Shown here: positions 9,902-19,293 of the stretch, one piece after another
Numbering within the stretch: position 1 is the first letter of the stretch
How the letters are laid out: every line of letters begins with the position of its first letter
From: Carpediemonas membranifera
Taxonomy: Eukaryota; Fornicata
Direction of reading: 5' to 3'
NCBI GenBank assembly: GCA_019828565.1
Contig: JAHDYR010000007.1
Coordinates: forward strand, 372,001 to 436,000
DNA length: 64,000 nucleotides
Notes under the pieces: model-generated
Databases searched by the model: none
What the model was told of the DNA's origin: nothing
What the model saw: only the letters and a program-made list of their open reading frames with translations
Program-made: the position numbers and the translations under genes

Positions 9902-10522
9902 ACGGGCTCTTTATTGCCGATCATAGTCTCAGATAGGCTTTGACACAATCGAATAAGTTAAACTAATCTCTAACTAATCTGCGAAATATGAAATGAAACC
10001 GCCGACGACATGCACCATCAGCAGTGCTACTGGGACCATGACCAGCGCGGCCACGAGGAGATGGCGCCCCTTGATGCAGGGTCGCCTTGTGCTCAGGCTC
10101 TCGACACTTCACAGATATGTTGGGGAACGACGACGCGGGCAACGTCATGGCCCCAGAATCTATCAGCGCGCACAGCAGCACCGCGATGGACGGGTGGCTT
10201 TGTTAAGTTCGTGTACTAAGGGAAGCTACGCTTTGGGACACGAGGTTGCTGACGGCGACGGTGAGCAGCATGCACAGCAGCTGGAGGGGTATCTCGTGGA
10301 CGTGCTCGAGCACGGGCTGCAACGGGGCAGCTGCTCTCGCCACAGGATGGAGCTGACTGCTTGGCTGAGCGGCGGTGGGAAAATGTGCAGAGACCCGGGA
10401 AAGACGTACCTCAGCCTCGTACGACAACGCTTCACGTTCAGAGGGCTCACAACGTCATTGTCATGGTTCCGCAGTTTTGCCCCTAATGCCACGCGAAACG
10501 CACGCGAGCAACCGAAAAGAAG
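9902..10522. other. 620-bp spacer with two weak minus-strand small-gene candidates
   Basis: No strong gene is seen. On the minus strand, a frame ending at about 9984 reads a single TM segment (HLLVAALVMVPVALLMVHVV) and ends GGFISYFAD. An ATG at about 10152 could reach it through a 28-nt GT-AG removal, giving a protein of roughly 50 residues. A second minus frame, 10203-10427, encodes 74 residues with a hydrophobic stretch (LQLLCMLLTVAVSNLV). Both are low confidence, but fit the small single-TM genes elsewhere in the window. Confidence 0.25.
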
Positions 10523-12466
10523 ATGGGTGTTGCTGGTTTGAACGGCTTCATCAGGTATGAAGTGGTGAAGGACGAAGAAATGCTCGCGAGGGACTCTAAC
10601 TTCAAATCCACACTTATCGGCGATTTACCGCTGGACGAAAGCGTTGCCTTCCTCATTGACTGGCCCAATGCAATATTTTCCTTCTTAGACAATCTTTCAG
10701 CCATCACTAAGCTCGCTAATCGCCCCAGCTTCCCGTGTTTTACTCTGTCCGAGCTGGTATCAGAGACAAAAGCGATGCTTGCACAGCTCGCAGGGCTTCC
10801 AAGCACCGTTATATTGTTCGATGACGGCTCAGCCAAGCCGCTGAAGTCTGTACTGAAGGACGCTGACGGCAACCTGGTCTCCAACAATCTGTTGTTCCCC
10901 TTCACCGAAGACGTCGTCGCCAACGGGGACCTCCTCACGCCCCTCCCCGGTACGGGCGAGAGGGGCCGACTACTGCACTCCGGGACGTTCCCCATCCGCT
11001 CCTACCTGATGGACATGACCCCCGAGCTGTGCATCGAGGCGGGCCTCGTCTACCGCTGCGACATCCTCCAGGAGGCCGACACGATGATATGTCGGGCTGT
11101 GAAGGAGCTGATAGGTGAGGGAAAGACGCCCGTCATCGTCAGCGCCGACACGGACATGCATCTGGTGCACACTAAGGCCCACGTCATCGCCCAGGCGACC
11201 GATGTTTTCAGCCTCACCGCGGACACTGCCACCGTTCGCACTGTGCGGTTCATGAACTATCTCTTCATGTCCAGGGTCGGCAAGAACGGGAGAAGTCCGA
11301 ACTACAAGAGGCCAGCGGGATTCATGAACCTTAAGCTGCAAGCTGCCGTCGCTGCTGTTGTCGCGGGCAACGACCAGAGCAAGACGATCGTCCGGGGCAA
11401 GAGATTCCTCAGCCCCGAACTGACTCGGCACAAGCAGCGGCCGTACGAGGTCATCGACCGCCCCACTGTACACGAGGGGGCACAGTACAAGCGGCCCTTC
11501 ATCACTGTGTTCCGGAGCCTGACCACCTGCAACTGGCTGGACATCGTGCGGGCCGAGGGGGTCGAGCAGGCCCTGCGGGACACCCTCCTCCTCAGCGGGT
11601 TCGACTGCCCCCCGCAGCTGACCGAGACCCGCAGTCTGAAGACCACCGAGGACCTGGTCAACTCGCTCAGTCCGCCCCTGTTCGCCCTGTTCGGCGGGGG
11701 CATCGAAGACTGCATGCTGGGCGATAGTCCCATCCGCTTCCACCCCACCGTCTGCACCCTCGCCAGGAACTTCGTCAGGGTGCTCTCAGGGGAGGCACCC
11801 GACTGCGGCAGGCACATTCGACTGTTCCAGACTCCTGTGCTGAGCTACCTCGGCGGGGCTGTGGATGACAACGGCGCGACAGTCGACCGGGCATCCGTGG
11901 TCCGGGACTTCGCCGCTGCCGTGGGGCGTGTGGGCGGTCGGTTTGAGTCGTTTGACGACTCGGCCCATGACAAGAACCGGCTCTTCTCCGAGGACATGCC
12001 GTGGGCAGGCAGCTGCTCCATCGCCCGGGACGCCATCCTCGGCCTCATTATTACCAGTCACCTGACCGGCCACGCCGAGGTGCTGGGATGGATCTGGGAC
12101 GTCCTCGACTACGAGCTGCGAGACACGGTCGACCTGCTCGGGTGGGTCATGACTGTGGCGTTCCAGGCCGACACCATGTGCGCCAGTAAGGAAGCATTGA
12201 CTGACAGCGAGACGAAGCTGGTGTCCGCGGCCGTCAGGAGGGCACGCCCCGGTATGCTCGAGGCGCGAGATCACCTGACGAACGAGAACAAGCTGACCTT
12301 TGCTCTCGTCGAGGCTTCTTTCTGGGGGCTCGACCAGGTCGTCCACAATGTCCTGCAGGCCATGGTCGTTGCCGTGAACGCCATGAGGTGGCAGGGATAC
12401 CCCGACGCCGTCCCGCAGTTCAACGAGGTCGCTGCAATCGTTGATGCTGTCGTGAGAACATTCTGA
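10523..12466 (+). CDS. Asteroid-like PIN/XPG-fold protein
   Basis: A 647-residue protein. The N-terminus MGVAGLNGFI matches the MGI.GL start of the FEN1/XPG/asteroid superfamily, where the N-terminal Gly lies in the active site. LIDWPNAIFSFL holds the first acidic residue. Around residues 170-210, LQEADTMICRAVKEL and PVIVSADTDMHLV match the XPG-I pattern (E-A-D... and ...D-D/T-D) that supplies the other metal ligands. The C-terminal 400 residues are helical and unrecognised, as in asteroid proteins, which lack the full helical arch and helix-hairpin-helix of FEN1. A nuclease or nucleic-acid-binding role is plausible; activity is uncertain. The gene is convergent with the GTPase gene, 44 bp apart. 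Confidence 0.65.
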   Translation: MGVAGLNGFIRYEVVKDEEMLARDSNFKSTLIGDLPLDESVAFLIDWPNAIFSFLDNLSAITKLANRPSFPCFTLSELVSETKAMLAQLAGLPSTVILFDDGSAKPLKSVLKDADGNLVSNNLLFPFTEDVVANGDLLTPLPGTGERGRLLHSGTFPIRSYLMDMTPELCIEAGLVYRCDILQEADTMICRAVKELIGEGKTPVIVSADTDMHLVHTKAHVIAQATDVFSLTADTATVRTVRFMNYLFMSRVGKNGRSPNYKRPAGFMNLKLQAAVAAVVAGNDQSKTIVRGKRFLSPELTRHKQRPYEVIDRPTVHEGAQYKRPFITVFRSLTTCNWLDIVRAEGVEQALRDTLLLSGFDCPPQLTETRSLKTTEDLVNSLSPPLFALFGGGIEDCMLGDSPIRFHPTVCTLARNFVRVLSGEAPDCGRHIRLFQTPVLSYLGGAVDDNGATVDRASVVRDFAAAVGRVGGRFESFDDSAHDKNRLFSEDMPWAGSCSIARDAILGLIITSHLTGHAEVLGWIWDVLDYELRDTVDLLGWVMTVAFQADTMCASKEALTDSETKLVSAAVRRARPGMLEARDHLTNENKLTFALVEASFWGLDQVVHNVLQAMVVAVNAMRWQGYPDAVPQFNEVAAIVDAVVRTF

Positions 12467-12510
12467 CGTGACTGCCGACTGTGTCACGAATTCTGCTCGA
12501 CAATGCGGCC

Positions 12511-14221
12511 TCATTCAGCATTTACCACCTCTGGCCCGGGAACGGGGTCCTCCATCGTCCGCTCCAGAAGCACCGCCAGCCCTTCCACGAGTAACGTCCT
12601 CCACCGCTCTGGGACGTTATCGGCGATCTTCCGGGCAATGGCCGAGAGCAACGGGCCGCGGACCTTCTCCCACATCCTCCGCTGGAGCTCCCAGGCGTCT
12701 GAGACGAGGTCGGTGATGTCAGGGTCCTTTCTCGGGTTGTAAAGAGTGTCACCGAGGGCCCAGTCGACCTTGCCCTTGATCTCGTCAAGCTGCTTTACGA
12801 GGTCGTTGATGGTCTCCGTGATGAGGGGCGGGTAGATATGGATCGCGGTGAAGACGGCAGTCGCCCGGGTCCTCTTGCCCCAGCAGTCCCGCCGGAACTT
12901 CTGGTAGAACATGCTGTGGGCGACGCTCACGCTCAGATCCTTCCTCTGCTGCGGGGTCAGCCAGAGGTGGGCGGCCACCGCCTCGCGGTCCACGCCCTGG
13001 GGCGGCCTATACTGCGTGGAGTAGAACTCGTGACATTCGCCGGCCAGGCGAACAAACGTCTCCTGGTCCCACCAGCGATAGTTCAAGGTCTGCAGGTCGT
13101 ATAGCATCGCCTGCTGAACGTTGGCCAGCGTGTTGTTGAGCGCCAGGGCAATGCTGAGCATCTCGCTCATGAGCGTCTGACGCTCCTCGTCGCGGAGCTT
13201 GGGGAGGTAGGACTGGGTCAGGTCATTGAAGCGTCTGACGGTGCTGTCTCTGGCGTCCTTTGCATCGTGCTCCAGCGACGTGTGGCTGAGGCAAAGATCG
13301 CTCCTGAACTGCCGAATGCACACATTTCTCACGGACTCGACGACCGGCTTCTGCACGACGTAGCTGACCACCCGACTGTCAAGCTTGTTGATCTCGGCGA
13401 GCAGGTCGTCTGGGTCGAATTCAGCCAGGCTCTCGTGCTGGAAGCTGTAGCCCTCGGCGGTGCGGCAGTGGTCGAACAGAGGGCCCAGCTCATGCGGACT
13501 CGCCATGAACAGAGGCAGTAGGTCCTCGCGGATACTTCTGTTATACGCCGAGTTGTCTGCACCGGCGCCGTTGTTATACCTCGGTAGGAACGCAACGTCG
13601 ACGATGAAGAAGTCGGCCAGCGTGGAGTTGCCGTTGGTGTCGTTGATCTCGGCCCAAAGTCTGTCAATGCGCGCTCTGACTTCGACGGCAACCTCCGCCT
13701 TCGCGTCTTCCCCGTCGAGGGAGTCGTGGAGCACGACGAGCAGTCGGGTTTTGCCAAGGTGGCCACCGGCAACCCGGTTCTCGTGGAGGGACTCGCGAGT
13801 GATGGTGCGGAGGTTGGCGAAGAGCTGGCGGAGAAGCGGGTCGCCGTAGTTAGTGGCAACGTTGTGGGTATACATGGAGAGCACGACGACAGAGGAGAGG
13901 AGGAAGGCCAGCAGGCCGTGTTGAAGGTCGGCGTTGAGGACGTCCCCGACGCCGGAGTTGGAGCCCTGGAAGTCCAAGAGCCGGAAGCCTCTGCCTTTCT
14001 GCTTCTTCCAAACAGGACATCTGCGTCTGCATGCCCTTGGTGGGATGATTGCGATCACAGTTCACATTGAACCTGGATCCGAAGAGATTATTCGCCAGGA
14101 GGGAGGATCCGGTGCCGCGGGCGCCATAGAAGGAGACCACTGGAATGTCTCCAGCGAGGATCTTCTTGAGCTTTCGCTTGGAATCATTGTTTTCACTGAG
14201 TAACTGAGAGTGGTTGGACAA
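12511..14221 (-). CDS. GBP/Sey1-like large GTPase, one frame break
   Basis: The N-terminus has a P-loop-like GARGTGSSLLANNLFGSRF, then the switch-I-like PTKG. In another frame come GFRLLDFQGSNSG (G3 equivalent; D.EG in Sey1/RHD3), the helix AFLLSSVVVLSMY and LLVVLHDSLDG, where the family has the guanine-specific RD. The remaining 400 residues are helical. The two frames join by removing a 28-nt GT-AG segment (13991-14018), giving 560 residues, or by a 1-nt shift. The donor GTCCTG is not the local consensus, so the join is uncertain. Sey1 and atlastin fuse ER membranes through C-terminal TM hairpins; no such hairpin is visible here and the protein is short. The canonical P-loop Lys (GKS) is replaced by Ser-Ser. 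Confidence 0.55.
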
Positions 14222-14669
14222 ACAAATACACCTCGTTGCGCCCTTCCGCGTTTCTCTTAACGTTCGTAACGCGTATGCTGTGTTTGTGTAGGACTCTCAT
14301 CTGCTTTCACACATGTCACTTGGCCCCAGCTCCTGTGACATTACATGAGTTATGTCCGCCCATGAATAACAAATCAGAGCACCCACACTGCACTGGCCAG
14401 CCGCGGGGTGTCTCTGAGGCTATGAGAGCAGCGCCTTCAGGGGCAGGCTGGGCAACGGTCTCGAGCTGTGACCTGGTCGCAAGATGGCGTGTCCCTCGAG
14501 TTGAAGAGAATTTGGCCGGAGCATGAGAACTCGGCCTTCGACTGGCAACACTGACGTCCACTTGGACGTCAGTACGATGGGGTGAGACCGTCGCTGTGGG
14601 AAGCACGTTGAGTGCGTGGCTAAGCTGCACCTCACACTTAAAAGAGCACCACTTCTCCAATCACTTCTG
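14222..14669. other. intergenic spacer
   Basis: This is the 5' flank of the GTPase gene (-) and of the first MGN peptide gene (+). A local inverted motif (ctgacgtcca...tggacgtcag, about 14551-14573) is present. No gene or RNA was recognised. Confidence 0.4.
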
Positions 14670-14822
14670 ATGGGAAACGCAGCTCAGTACAACATCGCAG
14701 ATCAGTCTCCGCGCCCTATTGAGAGCGGGCCTCCTCTTTCCAAGTTTGTAACCGCTGATGGCAAGAAACAACAGTACAAGTTCAGCGCCAGTGTCACCAA
14801 GCACGTCTCCGGCGAGTTCTAA
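14670..14822 (+). CDS. 50-residue MGN... protein ending SGEF, candidate N-myristoylated
   Basis: The open frame starts MGNAAQYNIADQ and ends KHVSGEF. Met-Gly-Asn followed by small residues fits an N-myristoylation signal. The protein is polar with no TM segment. A second gene 215 bp downstream has the same design (MGN start, SGEF end, 51 residues), and a third at 36527 starts MGQGSSN and ends IGHF. Three short genes sharing both termini argue for real coding sequence. Function unknown. Confidence 0.5.
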   Translation: MGNAAQYNIADQSPRPIESGPPLSKFVTADGKKQQYKFSASVTKHVSGEF

Positions 14823-15036
14823 CGAACCATAAAGCCTCTAGTTGCCACTGGCTGCAGATTCATGAGATTTCCAGCGAGCGTCTCATATTTGGATCCAATT
14901 TGGGTGGCGTCCGACAGCTTCACCATTGCTGCTGCGGGATCCTCCCCACACGGGCTAGCTCGTCACACGTGCCCGCGGTGGTGGTTATCTCAAAACGCAG
15001 TTTAGCCAGCATTACATTTTCAGACGCAGAAGACTC

Positions 15037-15192
15037 ATGGGCAACACAGCTGTTGGTGGAAATCCGTCGGCAATGACTCCTACTAATCCTCCTAGCGAGC
15101 TCCCTGGTTGCCAGGGCAATCACACCGTCCAGGCTCGTGTGGATACGATCGGGGCTGGTATGGGCTTCATTAAGCGCTCCGGTGAGTTCTAA
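15037..15192 (+). CDS. 51-residue MGN... protein ending SGEF
   Basis: It starts MGNTAVGGNPSAMTPTNPP and ends GFIKRSGEF. It is the downstream member of a tandem pair with the gene at 14670. Both begin Met-Gly-Asn, are about 50 residues long and end in Ser-Gly-Glu-Phe with a TAA stop. Middle sequences differ strongly, so only the ends are constrained. A lipid anchor by N-myristoylation is inferred from the start. Function unknown. Confidence 0.5.
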   Translation: MGNTAVGGNPSAMTPTNPPSELPGCQGNHTVQARVDTIGAGMGFIKRSGEF

Positions 15193-15532
15193 TTCGTAGT
15201 GAAGAGGTAAAGCACGATAGTTTGTGCGCAGTGGCAGCCTTTCCCGCCCTGTGACGACTGGCGTAGCACCGCTCTGCGCTGGGCTCCTCTCTCGGTCCTG
15301 CTCGGTCTCCCAGACGCCCCAGCCCAGCAGCGTCCCCGTCGCTCTCGCCCCCTCAAGTGTATCACCTGGCATTTCCCGGCCTGCTCCGTGCTGCCTCTGC
15401 CGCACGCCTGGACAACTGCCAGTGCTCTCATGAGCCCACCTTGCAACGCCCATTGCGTCATGCGTAGGTGCACAACGCCTGTGGTGCCGGCTTTGGGTCA
15501 TCTGAACATCAATGGTCTTTACCTGGCTGCCA
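15193..15532. other. intergenic spacer
   Basis: Lies between the second MGN gene (+) and the small TM gene (-), which converge. Short open frames on both strands have no recognisable content. Confidence 0.4.
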
Positions 15533-15745
15533 TCACTGGTGGGCGGCATATTCCTTCACAGCCGCCAATGCTGCCCTGCGTGCTATTTTCTCAACGTCAT
15601 CGGCGGGATCGTGGCATGGCTCCCCCTTTTTACCCGCGGCATAGTCAAGAAGGCGATCAGCTCCGGTGCCGCACGCTCTAATAATCATTTCGGCAGCAAC
15701 TGCCGTGCCAATGATGGAAAGTATGCTCCTGTACGCTTGTGTCAT
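15533..15745 (-). CDS. 70-residue small membrane protein with helical tail
   Basis: Starting at the internal ATG 15745 the protein reads MTQAYRSILSIIGTAVAAEM, a single hydrophobic helix. It continues with a polar loop and an amphipathic C-terminal helix (DDVEKIARRAALAAVKEYAA). The architecture resembles the small proteins at 16030-16299 (-) and 47603-47869 (-). The longer upstream frame to 15892 has no coding character. Function unknown; membrane association is inferred. Confidence 0.45.
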   Translation of the reverse strand: MTQAYRSILSIIGTAVAAEMIIRACGTGADRLLDYAAGKKGEPCHDPADDVEKIARRAALAAVKEYAAHQ

Positions 15746-16029
15746 CGCCTGTTCGTTGTTTTCGTCAATAAGGCCAGTGTCACGGGCGCTGTCACAGAAA
15801 CTGCAATCAGATGATTGGCTCCCAGTGCTGTTTCGCCGCACTGCAGCGGTCGCATGGCCCTGGTGACACGGCCTGTATAGCACTACGAGCACGAGCTAGC
15901 TTGCCATCACTCGGTGCGGGTCTGAGCGTCCGATGGAGAGTGACACCGCCACTCATTGAACCCACTAGAGGCCCGTCACACGTCACCCACTCCGTCGAAA
16001 CAGTCTTTATCACGCAACCCCGCGCTGGC

Positions 16030-16299
16030 CTATCCCGTGGCCTCACGGTCATGCTCTGCCATCTCTGCTACTATCTCAGCTGCTTTGTGCTTGGCGAACG
16101 CTCTAAGCTGGTCTTCCGTCATATCCTCGAGGTATTGTTTCCCTGGCGGCGATGTCACTTTCTCGTTCGCCTTTACGCTCTTCTTCTTGCGGGATGTGAT
16201 GAAATTGAAGACAATGAGCATGTATTTCTCCGCAATTGAACCGACAACAAAACTAGCACTGAGCCCAACAACCCACACAGCAACTCTCGAAGGAGACAT
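16030..16299 (-). CDS. 89-residue small membrane protein with helical tail
   Basis: From ATG 16299 the protein begins MSPSRVAVWVVGLSASFVVG, with one TM helix continuing to about residue 32. A basic stretch (SRKKKSVKANEK) then suggests a cytosolic side, and the C-terminal helix is EDQLRAFAKHKAAEIVAEM. The segment SASFVVGSIAEKY aligns with AGTFIAGSVTSY of the 47603-47869 gene. An upstream in-frame ATG (16365) would add 22 residues that look like 5' UTR. Function unknown. Confidence 0.5.
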   Translation of the reverse strand: MSPSRVAVWVVGLSASFVVGSIAEKYMLIVFNFITSRKKKSVKANEKVTSPPGKQYLEDMTEDQLRAFAKHKAAEIVAEMAEHDREATG

Positions 16300-16376
16300 T
16301 CCTCTTCTGCCCTCTGTTGGCGTGTCACAGGACCATGCTACTGTGACAATGAGCGAGATGACCACGGACTACACCA

Positions 16377-16390
16377 CCTTACCTTACAGG
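16377..16390 (+). repeat. third copy of the ACCTTACCTTACAG motif
   Basis: This is the same 14-mer that ends the putative introns at 2731-2751 and 24632-24658. It lies between two copies of GGACTACA (16366-16373 and 16389-16396). It is upstream of the small TM gene (-), where it may belong to a 5' UTR. There is no GTAAGG donor on the + strand here. Confidence 0.4.
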
Positions 16391-16505
16391 ACTACAGTGA
16401 CATCGCCCCGGCACCGTTGTGCCCACTGACGTTGGATAAAGTGTGATGCTTGCTATTTATGGGACCGCGTTATGTATATATGTATATCGTCCCAGTCCTG
16501 CCCCC

Positions 16506-18134
16506 CTATGTACACAAGACCAGCGGCTTGACGTCCTCAGCGACAAACCAGGCCGGCGTCTTCCTCCGCATCGGTGCGGGCGTTCTCACCTCCTTCTCAT
16601 CACTGCCGAGCACGGTGTCGCCCGCTGCCGGGTCGTTTTGGCCCATCACGAGCCATGTGCCGTCCGCCAAGCCGAGCCACAGCGCGGCCATGAACCACCG
16701 CACGCGTGTGACCTCTCCCGGCACACTGGCCTCGAGTATGGCGTCCGACTCGGCCGCAGAGTCAAAGTTGCACTCCGGCAGGAGGCAGAGGGACTCTGTC
16801 CGGTCGGCCCGGACGACGATGGTGAACTCGAAGACAGAGGCGAGCCCGATAAACAGACGCTTGCATGGGAAGGGCAGGGCCAGCTTCTCGGGGATCGGGC
16901 TCTCGCGTTGGGTTACGAGCAAGTGCCTGAGACTGTCGCTCGGTCGGCCCGATAGGTAGGTAGTCCCGTTCGCTGCGAACAGGGAGAAATCGTGGAAGAT
17001 ACGGACGTCGTCGACCGGGAGGCCGATCTTAGTAAACTTCTCGGCGAAAAAGCACGGGCCAATCCCGAGCCGCCCCGAAGTGTTGTCGCCGACGACGACC
17101 GCCACACGCCTATGCCTGAGCACAGTGGCGCCGGCCCTGTCGATGACATACTTGGGGACGAACCGGGGGGGCAGGGGCACCGGGATGAAGAGCTTCGCGT
17201 CGGACAACTTGGGCCTCATGCGGGGCGAGTCGACGCCCGCCCCGAGGGAGTTCGAGTAGTTGAGCCCGGCGACGGCTACGCCAACCCTGGTGACGATGAA
17301 CGTGTGGTACCGCCCCATTGCCACGTGGTGGATGGCCCTGCTCCGCTCCCACGGGCCGAATGTCCGCTCCAGGGCTGCGAGCTTGGGCGCCTCGGCGAAC
17401 TCGACGCGGGTTGGGACGGAGGCGTCGGCATAGCCAATGCCCAGGGCGCCCGACGAGGAGTCGCCCCAAGCGTAGAGGCCCCGGGCTGTCTGGGCAATGA
17501 CCCCTCCGACCTTGTTGGTGAAGATCTTCTGTACCGCGTGTACCTTGACTCTGCGGTATGTCGGGATCGTCTGCCCCAGACCGAGGCCCGTGAAGCCATA
17601 CCAGTTGGCACCGCATGAAAAGACACGGCCGCCGTAGAGGCGGAGGGCGACGAGGCTGCGGAAAGTGGACCTCTCGGGGAATAGGTAGGTACACTTGCCG
17701 TTGCTGAGGGAGTCGGAGAGCGCCTTGAAGCACTGTCGCGAGAGGAACCAGAGGGGCCTCGTTTCAGCCGCGTAACCGGCCACGCCAGTGTTCGTGTCGT
17801 TGATGATGACCTCACTGGCGGCCAGGTCCGGGTCTGCTTCCGCTGCGAGGAGCAGGGCCCATATCGTATGGCTGGAAAGCTCAGGAAATGTGGGCGGTGG
17901 CGGAAGGAGAGGAGGGGCGGAAATCCTGTCCAGATCAACAACTTCAGATGAAATGGACGAAGAAAACGTGGAGCCCGTGCTGGAGAGATGGCATGAGAAC
18001 TCGGCGGATGGAATCTCTCTCTTCTCGGCGACAATCTCCACCGACTGTGCAGCAGAAGAAACGGAGGACGGTGCACTTGAGGATGAATATCGGCGCTTAA
18101 TGCGCTTTGGAATCAGCCTCGTTGCTATCACCAT
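16506..18134 (-). CDS. RCC1-like repeat protein
   Basis: A 542-residue protein. The first 90 residues are Ser-rich and low-complexity, ending in a Pro-rich stretch (APPLLPPPPTFPEL). From about residue 165, RCC1-type blades occur: GGRVFSCGANWYGFTGLG, ARGLYAWGDSSSGALGIG, GVAVAGLNYSNSLGAG, VVVGDNTSGRLGIG and TYLSGRPSDSL. The repeated G(x)W/A-G-x-N/D-x-x-G-x-LG pattern is that of the RCC1 seven-bladed propeller. The catalytic features of true Ran GEF are not evident, so this is more likely one of the diverse RCC1-fold adaptor proteins of protists. Its long antisense frame (17788-19161) is a shadow. Confidence 0.7.
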   Translation of the reverse strand: MVIATRLIPKRIKRRYSSSSAPSSVSSAAQSVEIVAEKREIPSAEFSCHLSSTGSTFSSSISSEVVDLDRISAPPLLPPPPTFPELSSHTIWALLLAAEADPDLAASEVIINDTNTGVAGYAAETRPLWFLSRQCFKALSDSLSNGKCTYLFPERSTFRSLVALRLYGGRVFSCGANWYGFTGLGLGQTIPTYRRVKVHAVQKIFTNKVGGVIAQTARGLYAWGDSSSGALGIGYADASVPTRVEFAEAPKLAALERTFGPWERSRAIHHVAMGRYHTFIVTRVGVAVAGLNYSNSLGAGVDSPRMRPKLSDAKLFIPVPLPPRFVPKYVIDRAGATVLRHRRVAVVVGDNTSGRLGIGPCFFAEKFTKIGLPVDDVRIFHDFSLFAANGTTYLSGRPSDSLRHLLVTQRESPIPEKLALPFPCKRLFIGLASVFEFTIVVRADRTESLCLLPECNFDSAAESDAILEASVPGEVTRVRWFMAALWLGLADGTWLVMGQNDPAAGDTVLGSDEKEVRTPAPMRRKTPAWFVAEDVKPLVLCT

Positions 18135-18323
18135 CGGCTTTCCGAGGAGCCAAAGAAATGACGCAATCTTTTTTCCAGATCGCGCAGGATCCTGGAAGAT
18201 TGTTTCATGCGAGATCTGTCTGTCACAAGAAGATCTATTCTCACAGTGCGGTGCGGCAAGTGTGCCGACCAGGGTGGGCCGGGGTGTGTCACGGGTCCGG
18301 GAACAACCATTTATAACACGGGA

Positions 18324-19118
18324 CTACCTCGAGAAAATGCTCATCAGCCGCTTTGCCCGCCTTACTGGACGCTGCGCCTTGATTACCCTGTTGAGCTGCC
18401 CCAGCCCGCCGAGCTGCTCCACGGTCTCCTTGAGGTGGGTCAGCTCGGTCGAGTACATCTCCTCCAGTGTCTTCGATGCTTCCTGCTCGGCATGGAGCTG
18501 CTGCTGGAGCAACTCGATGGTTTCTTTCGCAATAAGTGCCTGGCGTTTCCAGTCGGCGCCCGCGTCGGCCTCGTTCAACTGGTTTTGCAGGTCAAGGCTG
18601 CGTGTCAGCGTGTTCTTCCAAGCAGCGTGCATCTTCTCGGCCTCTTTCCTCGCCTCGTCGCGCTCGAGCTCCATCTTCTTGTACCGCCCCTTGATTGACC
18701 GGAGCATCGACTCTGACTCCTGCACAGACGACAGCACGGACCTGTACTGGGCGATAAGGCTCGTCAGACGGTCCACCTGGCTCGTCTTGGCCCTCAGCTG
18801 GGTCGTCAAATCTTGGCAAATGGCATTGGCCGTGGCGGAAGCCTCACCGTTGGCGGCGGCCAGCTCTTCGGTTTTGCGGAGTTCGTTCGATAGGCGTTCG
18901 CGATCATCATCCATCGCCAATATCTCCTCCTCTAGTTGGGCAAGGCGCGCTTTGCGGACTGCACGGCGTACGCTCTTACTGCTGGAGCGCTTGTCGTTAA
19001 GAAATGCGATCAAATGTGCATGTGCTTCCTTTGGGGGAAGAGAAGAAAGCTCTTCAATGATCTGTTCGGACGCACGGACCATGAACAGTCTGGGCTTTGC
19101 ATATTTCGCGTACTCCAC
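18324..19118 (-). CDS. Coiled-coil protein (264 aa)
   Basis: After about 40 residues (MEYAKYAKPRLFMVRASEQ and onwards) the protein is almost entirely heptad-like helix: LAQLEEEILAMDDDRERLS, YKKMELERDEARKEAEKMH, AKETIELLQQQLHAEQEAS. A basic end (KAQRPVRRAKRLMSIFSR) follows. There is no catalytic motif. A cytoskeletal or structural role is likely from composition alone. A second Met at residue 13 is an alternative start. Confidence 0.6.
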   Translation of the reverse strand: MEYAKYAKPRLFMVRASEQIIEELSSLPPKEAHAHLIAFLNDKRSSSKSVRRAVRKARLAQLEEEILAMDDDRERLSNELRKTEELAAANGEASATANAICQDLTTQLRAKTSQVDRLTSLIAQYRSVLSSVQESESMLRSIKGRYKKMELERDEARKEAEKMHAAWKNTLTRSLDLQNQLNEADAGADWKRQALIAKETIELLQQQLHAEQEASKTLEEMYSTELTHLKETVEQLGGLGQLNRVIKAQRPVRRAKRLMSIFSR

Positions 19119-19293
19119 ATCTCACGAGATGTTGTGGCGTGGTCGGTGGAGTAACGTCTGAGATCCTACGCCGCGTTCCTGCAATTCACCTACATGTCGA
19201 TTCAGTGCATGCCTAAACAAGACCTGTACTTGCCTCTCAGCAATCCAAGAGAGAGTTCGTAACAGTCGACTTTATCTAAAGCTCACTGGGTAT

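Noticed and set aside
17788-19161. 457-codon + frame
   Set aside because: Antisense to the N-terminus of the RCC1-like gene and the whole coiled-coil gene; Ser-rich mirror of Arg/Glu-rich helices, with no domain.
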